From a virus, in the IMG/VR virus record IMGVR_UViG_3300013132_000046, positions 1-64,000 of that record: a stretch of DNA of 64,000 bases; one strand, given 5' to 3'. A program made the translations under genes and the position numbers. The notes beneath the pieces were generated by a model. That model was given only the letters and a program-made list of their open reading frames with translations, was not told where the DNA came from and did not search any database. Below are positions 9,225 through 16,352 of this stretch, piece after piece. Position 1 is the stretch's first letter. Every line of letters begins with the position of its first letter.

Positions 9225-10926
9225 GGCGATAAATTACTTCTCCTTCCGGTGTTACAATGAACGGTACATCCATAAGCTTGGCTGTTTGGTCGTTGTAATA
9301 CAAAGCGGTAGAGATACCACGACGGCCACCCTTACGGTTCTTTAGTACACGAATGTTAGTTGTATTAGAGATAAGGGGATCAGGATGCTGAGCATTACGC
9401 TCTAGTGCAAATACATTGTCAGAGATCTGGGCAAGAGAACCAGAGCCACGAAGGTCATTGAGATTGATACGATCACCCTCGTCTACATTCTTATCTGTCT
9501 TCTTGATATGAGCAATGACATGGATAGTAACACCAGTACGCTCAACCAGTTCTCGTAGCTTCTTCATTACTGAATCTAGAACAAGTCTTTCGTCATTGCC
9601 GTAATCAGTCCCAGCAGATAGGAGCATATTGCCCAGAAGGGTAATATGATCAAGGATAATAATACGACAATCAAGACCAACAGCCATGTACTCAAGGCGA
9701 TTAATGATGTTAGTAATATTAGAATTACCAATATGGTCATAGAGATAAAGAGATTTCCCAGAGATTTCAGTCTTAGCAATTTTGTATTCTTCATCTGTTA
9801 AGTTGTCCTCTACCATATCAACGGTAGCCTTGTTGTTCTTCTTTCTTAGTTCATTAAGCTGACGCTGAGACATGATCTTGCGTACAGGCTTACCAATCTT
9901 AGATGAGATTAGATCATCTACAGTTTGCTCTGGAGATTCTTCAAGGAACACAGCACCAACATTTCTGTTGTGGTTTAGGTGATCCATAATAAGCTCACGA
10001 ATAATTGTTGACTTACCATGGCCAGTTGCTGATGTCCATAGGTTTAGTCTACCAGAGTCTTGGCCAATCATAAATGTAGTTAGAGAATCCCAAGGATATT
10101 CATAGACATCATTGTTACGCTTGGTTGATTCAGATACTACCTGACTAACATGAAGGATTGAGTCTGGTGAATACGCTTGTGCATTCCAGTATGCTTGTAG
10201 CAACTGAGCAGTTTCAGCATTAACCATCATCTCATTTGGATCCTTACGAGGCAAGGCCATGATCTTTACCTTACCGGGTGGAAGGATCTCTGCAACCTCA
10301 CGCGCAGCTTTCTGGCCAGGTTCATCCATATCAAAGCAGAGTACAATTGTTTCAAATGAAACAATAAACTCATAGTTATCTTTGACAGCCTTGACCGCAG
10401 AGTTAACACCATTAGGTACTGAGACTACAGGATACTTGTTATCAAACACCTGTGCCATAGTTAAGCAATCAATTGCACCTTCTGTAATGGTAATACGTTT
10501 GCCACCAGTAGAGAATAGATGCTGACCATAGAATGTTAGATTGCTGGTGTCACCAAGCCAAGCAAACTTCTTGCCATCATACCGGATGTGCTGAGCCTGC
10601 ACCTGACCTTGTGCATTGTAGAATGTTTCAATCTCGCTGCCGTTGATACCAGTCAGATAGCCATACTGCTTTGTAGTTTTCTCTGAGATACGCCGATGCG
10701 GTAGGGGCACAGCTTCTCCTGATCGGAATGTTTCATTACTATAAACCGGTGTCTCAATAACTTCTGTTGTCATACTTGTCTTTGTTCCTTTAACATAAAA
10801 CTTACAGGCATAGCAATAGCTATGGCCATCATCATATACTGCTAGGTTGTTACCAGATGTGTCTCCGCCTTTTGCTGCACATGCTGGGCAACGCTTACGA
10901 TTAACTACCTTAGATTCTGTATCCAT
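9205..10926 (-). CDS. Primase-helicase (T7 gp4-like)
   Basis: The N-terminus has a four-Cys zinc motif (CPAC and CYAC), a TOPRIM domain (ITEGAIDCLT, then LCFDMDEPG) and a RecA-type helicase with Walker A (ATGHGKSTI), Walker B (IIILDHITLL) and GSGSLAQISDNVFALER (helicase motif H4). All parts of T7 gp4 are present, so it should both prime and unwind at the fork. I place the start at the fifth possible codon of the frame because GGAGGT lies 4 bases before that ATG, giving 573 residues. Confidence 0.95.
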   Translation of the reverse strand: MDTESKVVNRKRCPACAAKGGDTSGNNLAVYDDGHSYCYACKFYVKGTKTSMTTEVIETPVYSNETFRSGEAVPLPHRRISEKTTKQYGYLTGINGSEIETFYNAQGQVQAQHIRYDGKKFAWLGDTSNLTFYGQHLFSTGGKRITITEGAIDCLTMAQVFDNKYPVVSVPNGVNSAVKAVKDNYEFIVSFETIVLCFDMDEPGQKAAREVAEILPPGKVKIMALPRKDPNEMMVNAETAQLLQAYWNAQAYSPDSILHVSQVVSESTKRNNDVYEYPWDSLTTFMIGQDSGRLNLWTSATGHGKSTIIRELIMDHLNHNRNVGAVFLEESPEQTVDDLISSKIGKPVRKIMSQRQLNELRKKNNKATVDMVEDNLTDEEYKIAKTEISGKSLYLYDHIGNSNITNIINRLEYMAVGLDCRIIILDHITLLGNMLLSAGTDYGNDERLVLDSVMKKLRELVERTGVTIHVIAHIKKTDKNVDEGDRINLNDLRGSGSLAQISDNVFALERNAQHPDPLISNTTNIRVLKNRKGGRRGISTALYYNDQTAKLMDVPFIVTPEGEVIYRHENISI

Positions 10927-10951
10927 AAAGACCTCCATAAATATCTATAAA

Positions 10952-11024
10952 TGCCCCCAGTAGGGATCGAACCTACGACCTATTGATTAAAAGTCAACTG
11001 CTCTACCATCTGAGCTATAAGGGC
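10952..11024 (-). tRNA. tRNA-Lys (UUU)
   Basis: Complete cloverleaf on the minus strand: 7-bp acceptor (GCCCTTA/TGGGGGC with two G-U pairs), D arm TAGCTCAGATGGTAGAGC, anticodon loop CTTTTAA with anticodon TTT, T arm with GTTCGATC, discriminator A. CCA is not encoded. Confidence 0.95.
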
Positions 11025-11027
11025 GTA

Positions 11028-11111
11028 TGACTCCGGGGGGAATTGAACCCCCACGCCGTTTAGGGCGGCAGATTTTAAGTCTGCTGCGTCTGCCTGTTCC
11101 GCCACGAAGCC
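11028..11111 (-). tRNA. tRNA-Leu (UAA)
   Basis: 84-nt type II tRNA with a long variable arm (CCGCCCTAAACGGCG region), acceptor GGCTTCG/CGGAGTC, anticodon loop containing TAA, T loop TTCAATT, discriminator A. It lies 3 bases from tRNA-Lys and was probably co-transcribed with it. Confidence 0.95.
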
Positions 11112-11118
11112 ATGTATA

Positions 11119-11232
11119 TTATTTCTTTAAACGCTTTATCTGTTTGTATGTAACATAAATATAACTAATAACAGCAACATTTGCTAAAAGCAAAATAACT
11201 ACAGAAGTTTGAAGAAAAGTTACTTCATCCAT
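11119..11232 (-). CDS. 37-residue single-span membrane protein
   Basis: Acidic N-terminus (MDEVTF), one hydrophobic helix (about residues 6-28: LQTSVVILLLANVAVISYIYV) and a basic C-terminal tail (KQIKRLKK), which predicts an N-out/C-in bitopic inner membrane protein. The start shares a base with the upstream stop (TAATG). Small phage proteins of this shape include holins and lysis regulators, but nothing here proves that. It ends just before the tRNA-Leu gene. Confidence 0.6.
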   Translation of the reverse strand: MDEVTFLQTSVVILLLANVAVISYIYVTYKQIKRLKK

Positions 11233-11558
11233 TAGTGTTCTCCTTCCTTGAAGCATTGCCAGCCCTTGCTCTGTGCGATATTGATAGCCCTCTGCTCCTC
11301 TCCGTTACCTGTTGCGTAGCAATAACTACGCCTCGCCTCGTCGCGCTCTTTGCTAAGGCGTTCGTTCTCTAAGCGCAGTATGTCGTAGGCATTTTCTTCT
11401 ACAACCAGTTTCCTACGCAACCGTTCGATCTCGTCGGCGGCTTCTCGGTTCATCAGTTCCACGCTACGATCATTGTGAAACACCGCGCGTAGTCGGGCTA
11501 CAATATCATCTCGCATTTGCTGTTGCCACGCTTCAATACTTGCTGGATCATCAGACAT
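11232..11558 (-). CDS. Coiled-coil protein, unknown
   Basis: 108 residues, with a long charged helix (EIERLRRKLVVEENAYDILRL onward) and a short C-terminal segment with two cysteines. The gene is visibly richer in G+C than its surroundings, with codons such as CGC and CGG, so it may be a recent arrival. AAAGGAATT ribosome binding site. It sits between tRNA genes, a common place for cargo. Confidence 0.65.
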   Translation of the reverse strand: MSDDPASIEAWQQQMRDDIVARLRAVFHNDRSVELMNREAADEIERLRRKLVVEENAYDILRLENERLSKERDEARRSYCYATGNGEEQRAINIAQSKGWQCFKEGEH

Positions 11559-11580
11559 AATTAATTCCTTTCTAGTTGAG

Positions 11581-11654
11581 CATCCCCAGCTGGACTTGAA
11601 CCAGCAACCTACAGCTTAGAAGGCTGTTGCTCTATCCAGTTGAGCTATGGAGAT
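11581..11654 (-). tRNA. tRNA-Arg (UCU)
   Basis: Complete cloverleaf: acceptor ATCTCCA/TGGGGAT, D arm TAGCTCAACTGGATAGAGC, anticodon stem ACAGC/GCTGT around loop CTTCTAA (anticodon TCT), T arm GCTGG/CCAGC with loop TTCAAGT, discriminator G. Confidence 0.95.
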
Positions 11655-11658
11655 GTAT

Positions 11659-11730
11659 GAGAACAGGTGGGACTTGAACCCACACTCTTGGGCATTGTTC
11701 AGCTTGCCTCTACATTGGGCTACTGTTCTC
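11659..11730 (-). ncRNA. tRNA-like element with no canonical anticodon arm
   Basis: The 5' and 3' ends form a perfect 8-bp acceptor-like stem (GAGAACAG/CTGTTCTC). The T arm is perfect (GTGGG/CCCAC with TTCAAGT) and the D-arm region TAGCCC...GGC resembles a tRNA. No 5-bp anticodon stem with a U33-led 7-base loop can be drawn: either U in the middle region gives mismatched stems. It may be a degenerating tRNA, an unusual tRNA, or a tRNA mimic. The isotype is not assignable by eye. It starts 4 bases from tRNA-Arg. Confidence 0.6.
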
Positions 11731-11771
11731 GGGGTTTAATATTTTATATGATGGAAACGATTTTCTTTTGT

Positions 11772-12233
11772 TCAGTTTTCATTGTACTTCCACTTGATCT
11801 TCTTGTTCTTGATGCTATCAACTCCATTGGAGAACTTCCGCATCGCAGGCAATGAATCCAAAGTAAACTCAAGGCTTACATAGTTGTCACGCTGCATTCC
11901 CTGCTCGGTGTAATCGATCTTGTTCACCACCCAAGCTAAGGATGGGAACTGCTTTGCAAACTGCTTTCTAAAATCCTTGATCCACAGGCTGTCCGTATAG
12001 ATCAGGCCGTGCTTGTCCGTGTTCCACGACTTCTTGGGGAAGTACACTTTCATATGAACAGGCAGAAAGACAGTACACCGATACAGACACGCATCGATTT
12101 CTCCAACTTCCATTTCAATCTTGGATGTGGCAACAGTGCGGTTGGTGCTGCTCCAGTACCCATCCCCCTTGGTCTGACAGAGCATGGGGGTCTTGGAAGG
12201 CATGGTGATTGTGCAGTTATCATCTAATGGCAT
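11772..12233 (-). CDS. Unknown protein, 153 residues
   Basis: Predicted mostly beta at the N-terminus, with a basic C-terminal tail (KNKKIKWKYNEN). AAAGGAG site before the ATG. The gene stands alone between the tRNA-like element and the next small gene. I recognise no family; no membrane segment or nuclease motif is visible. Confidence 0.65.
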   Translation of the reverse strand: MPLDDNCTITMPSKTPMLCQTKGDGYWSSTNRTVATSKIEMEVGEIDACLYRCTVFLPVHMKVYFPKKSWNTDKHGLIYTDSLWIKDFRKQFAKQFPSLAWVVNKIDYTEQGMQRDNYVSLEFTLDSLPAMRKFSNGVDSIKNKKIKWKYNEN

Positions 12234-12251
12234 TTTGATTCTCCTTTTGGT

Positions 12252-12497
12252 TTAGTATTGTGTACGATTAGCCGTAGGGTACTCGGCTACAATATAGAAC
12301 ACCCCAAAGATAAGGTGATCTACTAGTCCAACCAAACCTTGCATTTCCTTACGATCCTCAGGCATGAGTAATTCAGAAGACAAAGAAATAAGAGTTTTTC
12401 TTTGCTTCTTTAGAAGCTCAATATCTACTGGAACATGGATAATACATCGGTCTGGATCTTGTGGATCAATACCGATATTGGTAGGTGGATTTTTCAT
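12252..12497 (-). CDS. Unknown protein, 81 residues
   Basis: Contains a charged helix (IELLKKQRKTLISLSSELLM) flanked by short hydrophobic strands. The start overlaps the upstream stop (ATGA). No family recognised. Confidence 0.6.
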   Translation of the reverse strand: MKNPPTNIGIDPQDPDRCIIHVPVDIELLKKQRKTLISLSSELLMPEDRKEMQGLVGLVDHLIFGVFYIVAEYPTANRTQY

Positions 12498-12715
12498 GGT
12501 TTAATTATATTACTTAAAATAATTCTTACTACGGGATTGAAATCAGAGGCATCGCCTCCGCTTTTACAGATATCATAATACTCTTTGTTTTTTACAACTA
12601 GAAGTTCACAACTATGAACATCTGTGTAAGTCTGGCCATCGTTAAGTACAACGATTGTTACATAGCCATCCTTGTCATAAGCATTAGGATCAACATCATC
12701 TTCTAGATCAGCCAT
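12494..12715 (-). CDS. Unknown acidic protein, 73 residues
   Basis: I take the internal ATG (MADLEDDVDPNAYD) as start because it overlaps the upstream stop by 8 bases, whereas the longer frame would run far into the upstream gene. Acidic N-terminus, beta-like middle (GYVTIVVLNDGQTYTDV). No family recognised. Confidence 0.58.
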   Translation of the reverse strand: MADLEDDVDPNAYDKDGYVTIVVLNDGQTYTDVHSCELLVVKNKEYYDICKSGGDASDFNPVVRIILSNIIKP

Positions 12716-13226
12716 TACTACCCATCCATCCTGCAAATCGCATACCAGGCTCCTTATAAAACCAATCAAAGTCCAACTTGTATTCACTGGTTAGAGTCTT
12801 GTACAGTTCTTCTGGTGGACTCCAAGCAGTGTCAAATGAAACATAGATATCAGTATACTCATCATCTAGTGTACACTTTAGGAATTCATCAGATGTACAA
12901 GACCAATTGGCATCATCACCAACATCCCATTTGGTCCCCCAGTTATTGATGTTCCAATCATACCAGTGTGCAGCACCATACTTTGACTTTAGATCCTTTA
13001 CTTCTTGTTCAGTTAGAATCTGTGTTTCACCTTCTCCAATTTTACGTTCATATCTTTCGCCGCCATCTACATAGCAATGATTAATATTCTTTAGCTCTTC
13101 AGGCATAGGCTTGAGCCGCTGAAAGCTAAACTGATGGCCATCAAAGTAGCCACAGTTAGTTAGGAAACGCTTTAGTTCTTCTAAAGTTCCGCTAATAGTA
13201 ATTTCGTTCGAGCACCAATTAGGCAT
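12708..13226 (-). CDS. Api92/DUF1281-like protein with ferredoxin-like fold
   Basis: 172 residues from the ATG that follows an AAAGGAA site. The longer open frame upstream is antisense to tRNA-Ile and is not coding. It begins MPNWCSNEITISGTLEEL and later has YDWNINNWGTKWD and SFDTAWSPP, the signature of the phage and plasmid Api92-like/DUF1281 family. The molecular function of that family is unknown to me. Confidence 0.78.
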   Translation of the reverse strand: MPNWCSNEITISGTLEELKRFLTNCGYFDGHQFSFQRLKPMPEELKNINHCYVDGGERYERKIGEGETQILTEQEVKDLKSKYGAAHWYDWNINNWGTKWDVGDDANWSCTSDEFLKCTLDDEYTDIYVSFDTAWSPPEELYKTLTSEYKLDFDWFYKEPGMRFAGWMGSNG

Positions 13227-13276
13227 AATAAGATTCCTTTTGAGATAAAAACAGGCCAAGTTAACACCTGGCCTAA

Positions 13277-13350
13277 TAGAAGGGGCGGGAGTTGCACCCA
13301 CATATTCACGCTTATAAGGCATGCGCTCTAACTATTTCAGCCACCCTTCT
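13277..13350 (-). tRNA. tRNA-Ile (UAU)
   Basis: Acceptor AGAAGGG/CCCTTCT, D arm from GCTGAAATAGTTAGAGC, anticodon stem CATGC/GCGTG around loop CTTATAA (anticodon TAT), T arm GTGGG/CCCGC with loop TGCAACT, discriminator A. An unmodified UAU anticodon reads AUA, a codon that is rare in many hosts but frequent in A+T-rich phage genes. Slightly irregular D stem. Confidence 0.85.
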
Positions 13351-13375
13351 GTGGTAGGGGATTGCTCCCCCACGG

Positions 13376-13627
13376 TTAACGCTTGCGATTATTCTTTAGT
13401 CTAGAAAGCTCAACACAAGCATCATCAATTAAACGAGTATGATTATCAACACTTTGCTGCAATTCAAATTGCTTGGTAAACAAAGCATCAAAATCATTAT
13501 TTGATATGTCTCTATCTACTTGTAGTTCGTTGTTAATCTGCCGGATACGCTTGGTAACCTGGTATAGATAAACAGTAGTACAAACAGCAAATAAAAATAT
13601 AACAATAAAACAAATTTCAGTAATCAT
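13376..13627 (-). CDS. Membrane-anchored coiled-coil protein, 83 residues
   Basis: An N-terminal hydrophobic helix (ICFIVIFLFAVCTTVYLYQV) is followed by a cytoplasmic or periplasmic charged helix to the end, ending RLKNNRKR. It has the build of a signal-anchored bitopic protein; a spanin-like or holin-like role is possible but unproven. It is preceded by a perfect 10-bp hairpin and a GGTTAGGA ribosome binding site. Confidence 0.62.
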   Translation of the reverse strand: MITEICFIVIFLFAVCTTVYLYQVTKRIRQINNELQVDRDISNNDFDALFTKQFELQQSVDNHTRLIDDACVELSRLKNNRKR

Positions 13628-13647
13628 TTGTAAATCCTAACCCTATT

Positions 13648-13672
13648 GTAAAACATTGTTTGTCTTACAATT
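13648..13672 (-). promoter_or_regulatory. Hairpin upstream of the 83-residue membrane protein
   Basis: On the minus strand TTGTAAGACA and TGTTTTACAA form a 10-bp stem (one G-U) closed by a 5-base loop. The right arm contains TACAAT, which could be a -10 box. There is no following T-run, so it is not a terminator. A similar TTGTAAGA hairpin precedes the capsid gene. Operator, promoter or processing site cannot be told apart. Confidence 0.4.
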
Positions 13673-13725
13673 TTATGTTGTTTTTGTTTGACTTTTAATA
13701 GTCTTTTTATAAAGTTTAACATGGC

Positions 13726-14097
13726 CTAATAATCCAACTGAACTAGTCCGTTGGGAATTGAATAATAGATCTCATCGAATGTATTAATACACCAGGGCAA
13801 ACACTTAGCACATGGTTTGGATAACTTCATATCTCCCTTTGGACCAAACCTAAAATTAATCAACACAAGATCTAATCGTTGATTCTTAGGAACCTTTAAG
13901 AGTGCATCGAGTTCACTGTGGAGTTCACAGTTCCTATAGCCATACTTCATGGCAAGAGGATGGGTCTTTCTCTTGTTAGTTCCAATACCAACGATACGAT
14001 TATCTGCAACCACAATTGATACATGGTTGTAGTTTCTTAGTTGACTTGATTTCTGGTATTCTTCGTAAGCGATATCACGATACTTTGCGATGTCCAT
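13726..14097 (-). CDS. Zinc deaminase-fold protein (dCMP/cytidine deaminase-like)
   Basis: 123 residues. HSELDALLK gives the zinc-binding His and catalytic Glu (HxE), and KPCAKCLPWC gives the PCxxC pair, in the order of the cytidine deaminase superfamily. Upstream, RNYNHVSIVVADNRIVGIGTNKRKTHP forms the core strands. The likely reaction is deamination of a cytosine nucleotide, for instance dCMP to dUMP feeding ThyX. The substrate is inference; nucleic-acid deaminases share the motifs. Overlaps RusA by 23 bases. Confidence 0.8.
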   Translation of the reverse strand: MDIAKYRDIAYEEYQKSSQLRNYNHVSIVVADNRIVGIGTNKRKTHPLAMKYGYRNCELHSELDALLKVPKNQRLDLVLINFRFGPKGDMKLSKPCAKCLPWCINTFDEIYYSIPNGLVQLDY

Positions 14098-14476
14098 CTT
14101 TGATAGTTTCTACGGCTACAGTAAAGTAACCTTCTGTATCTTTGGGTGCCCATTCTTTTGAAATAAACAAAGCCCAGATTTGAGAATCATCTTCCCACAA
14201 CTTCCCGTTCAATGAATCTAGAATAGCTTTGGAGTAGTTGTCTACATCAGCCCTTGGGTATTCTAGTTTCGTTGTCTTAGGTCTTGTAATATAGCATCTA
14301 ATATCTACAGCTAACTTACCGCTCAGTGGAGTAAAGTTCCGGCCTAGGACTTGGTTTATAACCTGAGCCGCTAGATGCCGGAACTTTTTATAAGGCCCTG
14401 TAAAATACGCGCCAAACTTGCCAACTCTAGGTCGGCTGGCAGCTACTGGGTTTACAGGAAACTTATACTCCATCAT
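14075..14476 (-). CDS. RusA-type Holliday junction resolvase
   Basis: 133 residues. The N-terminus has PVNPVAASRPRVGKFGAYF, and the catalytic region reads PRADVDNYSKAILDSLNG...WEDDSQI, matching the RusA Asp-x-Asp-Asn and downstream Asp-Asp pattern. It would cleave branched DNA before packaging, the role that T7 gives to endonuclease I. Two adjacent ATG codons follow AAGGATTAAC; I take the first. Confidence 0.88.
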   Translation of the reverse strand: MMEYKFPVNPVAASRPRVGKFGAYFTGPYKKFRHLAAQVINQVLGRNFTPLSGKLAVDIRCYITRPKTTKLEYPRADVDNYSKAILDSLNGKLWEDDSQIWALFISKEWAPKDTEGYFTVAVETIKDGHRKVS

Positions 14477-14486
14477 GAGTTAATCC

Positions 14487-14966
14487 TTAGAACGGAATGT
14501 CACTGGATACTTCTTCCTTTACCGCAGTAAATTCTGAAGAACCAGAGACATAGTTACGTTCAATTAGCTGGATTGATTCCATGTAGAATGAAACCGAATT
14601 GTCACGGGCAATCAGAGCAGGAGTTACCTTGACTCGGACTACATCCGTACCAAACGGAATCATTTCTGATGGCTTGTTGTCAGGGCCAACGCATGGGAAA
14701 GTCTTGATACCCTCCTTGGCCTTGAGTACGTTCTTGAACTTAATGGTCTTAACACCTTCGGAATCCTTGAGGCCGTTGATCTTCTTACCACCTAGTTCCT
14801 TGACAGATGCTTGAAGTTGCTTCTGCAACTCAGGAGTTAGCTCCACAGTTACGGAATGGTTTGGGTTTCCGAACTTATCATCTGGTGTCATTAGGTGTGA
14901 CCATTTAACGGTCACATGCCCAGTGACAAAGGGCTTAGCATACTTATTCTTGGCTGGTGTTGCCAT
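14487..14966 (-). CDS. Single-stranded DNA-binding protein, T7 gp2.5-like
   Basis: 159 residues. It starts with a basic/beta region (GHVTVKWSHLMTPDDKFGNPNHSV) typical of gp2.5-like OB-fold proteins of T7-like phages and ends EEVSSDIPF, the acidic tail with terminal aromatic that contacts polymerase and helicase. Located next to RusA, as expected for recombination and replication partners. Confidence 0.88.
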   Translation of the reverse strand: MATPAKNKYAKPFVTGHVTVKWSHLMTPDDKFGNPNHSVTVELTPELQKQLQASVKELGGKKINGLKDSEGVKTIKFKNVLKAKEGIKTFPCVGPDNKPSEMIPFGTDVVRVKVTPALIARDNSVSFYMESIQLIERNYVSGSSEFTAVKEEVSSDIPF

Positions 14967-15135
14967 TTGTGTTTTCTCCTTCAGTCTTGGGAGTAATGTT
15001 GTTGATGTTGGTGCGTAGGTTAAACATAATGCTATCTAGCTGACGGTAAACTTCAGATAGATAAGCAGCTACAGCACCAGCAGGAATAGCTACAGTTGAT
15101 TCTTCCTGCTTGATTTCTTCTGTTATTTCGCTCAT
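14944..15135 (-). CDS. Small acidic protein, 63 residues
   Basis: I choose the ATG (MSEITEEIKQEE) that shares one base with the upstream stop and has GGAGATA before it. One amphipathic helix (AVAAYLSEVYRQLDSIMFNL) is followed by a polar tail. Overlaps the SSB start by 23 bases. No family recognised. Confidence 0.6.
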   Translation of the reverse strand: MSEITEEIKQEESTVAIPAGAVAAYLSEVYRQLDSIMFNLRTNINNITPKTEGENTNGNTSQE

Positions 15136-15788
15136 TAGAATATCTCCAAATATGGTTGATTGCCATCTATTACAATACCACAACTGACGATGGCTTTCTT
15201 CAGATGTGCTTTAGAATATTGGAATACAGGATTTGATTGATCAATTCCCGCGCCAACATTCATACCAAAATACATGGTATTAGGGCCTTTAATCCAGTTT
15301 ATACTGGCAATACTGTGGTGATGGCCGCAAACTACAGACTGTAGCCTGGCCTTAGCAGCATTGAATGATGGATACATTCCGCCCCATCCATCACCATGTG
15401 TGTACAGTACACCGTCTACGTCTGTTTCCATAACCCAGTTCCACTTGGGTGTGTTATAGATATCAGAAAAAGACTTGAGGTACATACTAGGTATGCCATG
15501 CTTGTTTGATTTACGATGAACTCTTGCATCGTGATTACCAATACAAACAGTAGCATTTGGAAATGCTTTGTACCACCAGTACACTTCCCTTAGTGCATCT
15601 TTGTATTCTTCAAGAGGACCCGGTAGATCCGGGTTCTTGTCATGCATTGAGATTGCTTCGTGGTCAATTATATCTCCAATGAATACAGTGTTATTAGTCT
15701 TGTACTTTTTCTGCATTGCTTTACAGAATTCAAGATAATTAGGATGCACTGCTGGGCAGTGTAAGTCACCTATTACTAGTGTTCGCAT
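15135..15788 (-). CDS. Calcineurin-like metallophosphoesterase
   Basis: All metal-binding motifs of the family are present: GDLHC (residues 7-11), GDIID, GNHD and GHHH, plus THGDG. 217 residues from the ATG spaced 8 bases from AGGAGAT; two upstream ATG codons are too close to that site. Related phage enzymes include lambda phosphatase and Mre11-like nucleases; the substrate is unknown. Confidence 0.85.
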   Translation of the reverse strand: MRTLVIGDLHCPAVHPNYLEFCKAMQKKYKTNNTVFIGDIIDHEAISMHDKNPDLPGPLEEYKDALREVYWWYKAFPNATVCIGNHDARVHRKSNKHGIPSMYLKSFSDIYNTPKWNWVMETDVDGVLYTHGDGWGGMYPSFNAAKARLQSVVCGHHHSIASINWIKGPNTMYFGMNVGAGIDQSNPVFQYSKAHLKKAIVSCGIVIDGNQPYLEIF

Positions 15789-15999
15789 TTCCATATCTCC
15801 TTTTAGCATCTTCCTTCCATTGAACCGCTAGAGGAGGAAGAGGCTCGCCCCCATCTTCTTGGGGAATAGGAGCGTATACATCAATCTCTCCTCTTAGGTG
15901 CATTTCTTGCCACTTATTCAGTGTAATGCTTCCTCTGTCTCGCAGCTCGACGGGCTTGTTCGCGACGCTTCTTTTCTTGTTTGGCTTTGTATTTGTCAT
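15766..15999 (-). CDS. Unknown basic protein, 77 residues
   Basis: A Lys/Arg-rich N-terminus (NTKPNKKRSV), a GSITLNKWQEMHLRGEIDVYAP segment and a proline-rich middle. Overlaps the phosphoesterase start by 23 bases. The ribosome binding site is weak. No family recognised. Confidence 0.55.
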   Translation of the reverse strand: MTNTKPNKKRSVANKPVELRDRGSITLNKWQEMHLRGEIDVYAPIPQEDGGEPLPPLAVQWKEDAKRRYGNANTSNR

Positions 16000-16019
16000 A
16001 ATTAAAGTCTTTAGTATCT

Positions 16020-16352
16020 TTACGTCTTATGTTCTTCTGTTCTGCCATCTTTCAAATCCGTAATCTCTACGATCATTCTCTTTGGGATTTTATTTACCTG
16101 AGCTGTTTCATCAGGACCAATAGTATTTGTTACTGCAAAATGATCTTCATCTTCATGCAATACAAAACCAACAGTAACCATAATTGGTAATGGAGACTTG
16201 CTAAATGATTGAGCTTTGCTCTTATCTAGCCACTCCTCACCACCCATAGTTACAGCATCAATCCAGAAGATCATAACCAGTTGACAAACTTCTTGTGGAT
16301 AGGTTACATTCTTAGGCAAAGAAGTATTCAGATCCGAGTACTTCTGAGACAT
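16020..16352 (-). CDS. Unknown protein, 110 residues
   Basis: The start ATG (MSQKYSDL) follows GGAG at good spacing and overlaps the RNA polymerase 3' end by 41 bases. A hydrophobic segment VCQLVMIFWIDAV, then a beta-rich part (IMVTVGFVLHEDEDHFAVTNTI). The strand pattern resembles small phage proteins of unknown function; I cannot assign it. Confidence 0.6.
   Translation of the reverse strand: MSQKYSDLNTSLPKNVTYPQEVCQLVMIFWIDAVTMGGEEWLDKSKAQSFSKSPLPIMVTVGFVLHEDEDHFAVTNTIGPDETAQVNKIPKRMIVEITDLKDGRTEEHKT

Noticed and set aside
12708-13322. The longer start of the Api92-like gene
   Set aside because: The extra N-terminal codons are the antisense of tRNA-Ile; a good ribosome binding site precedes the internal ATG.
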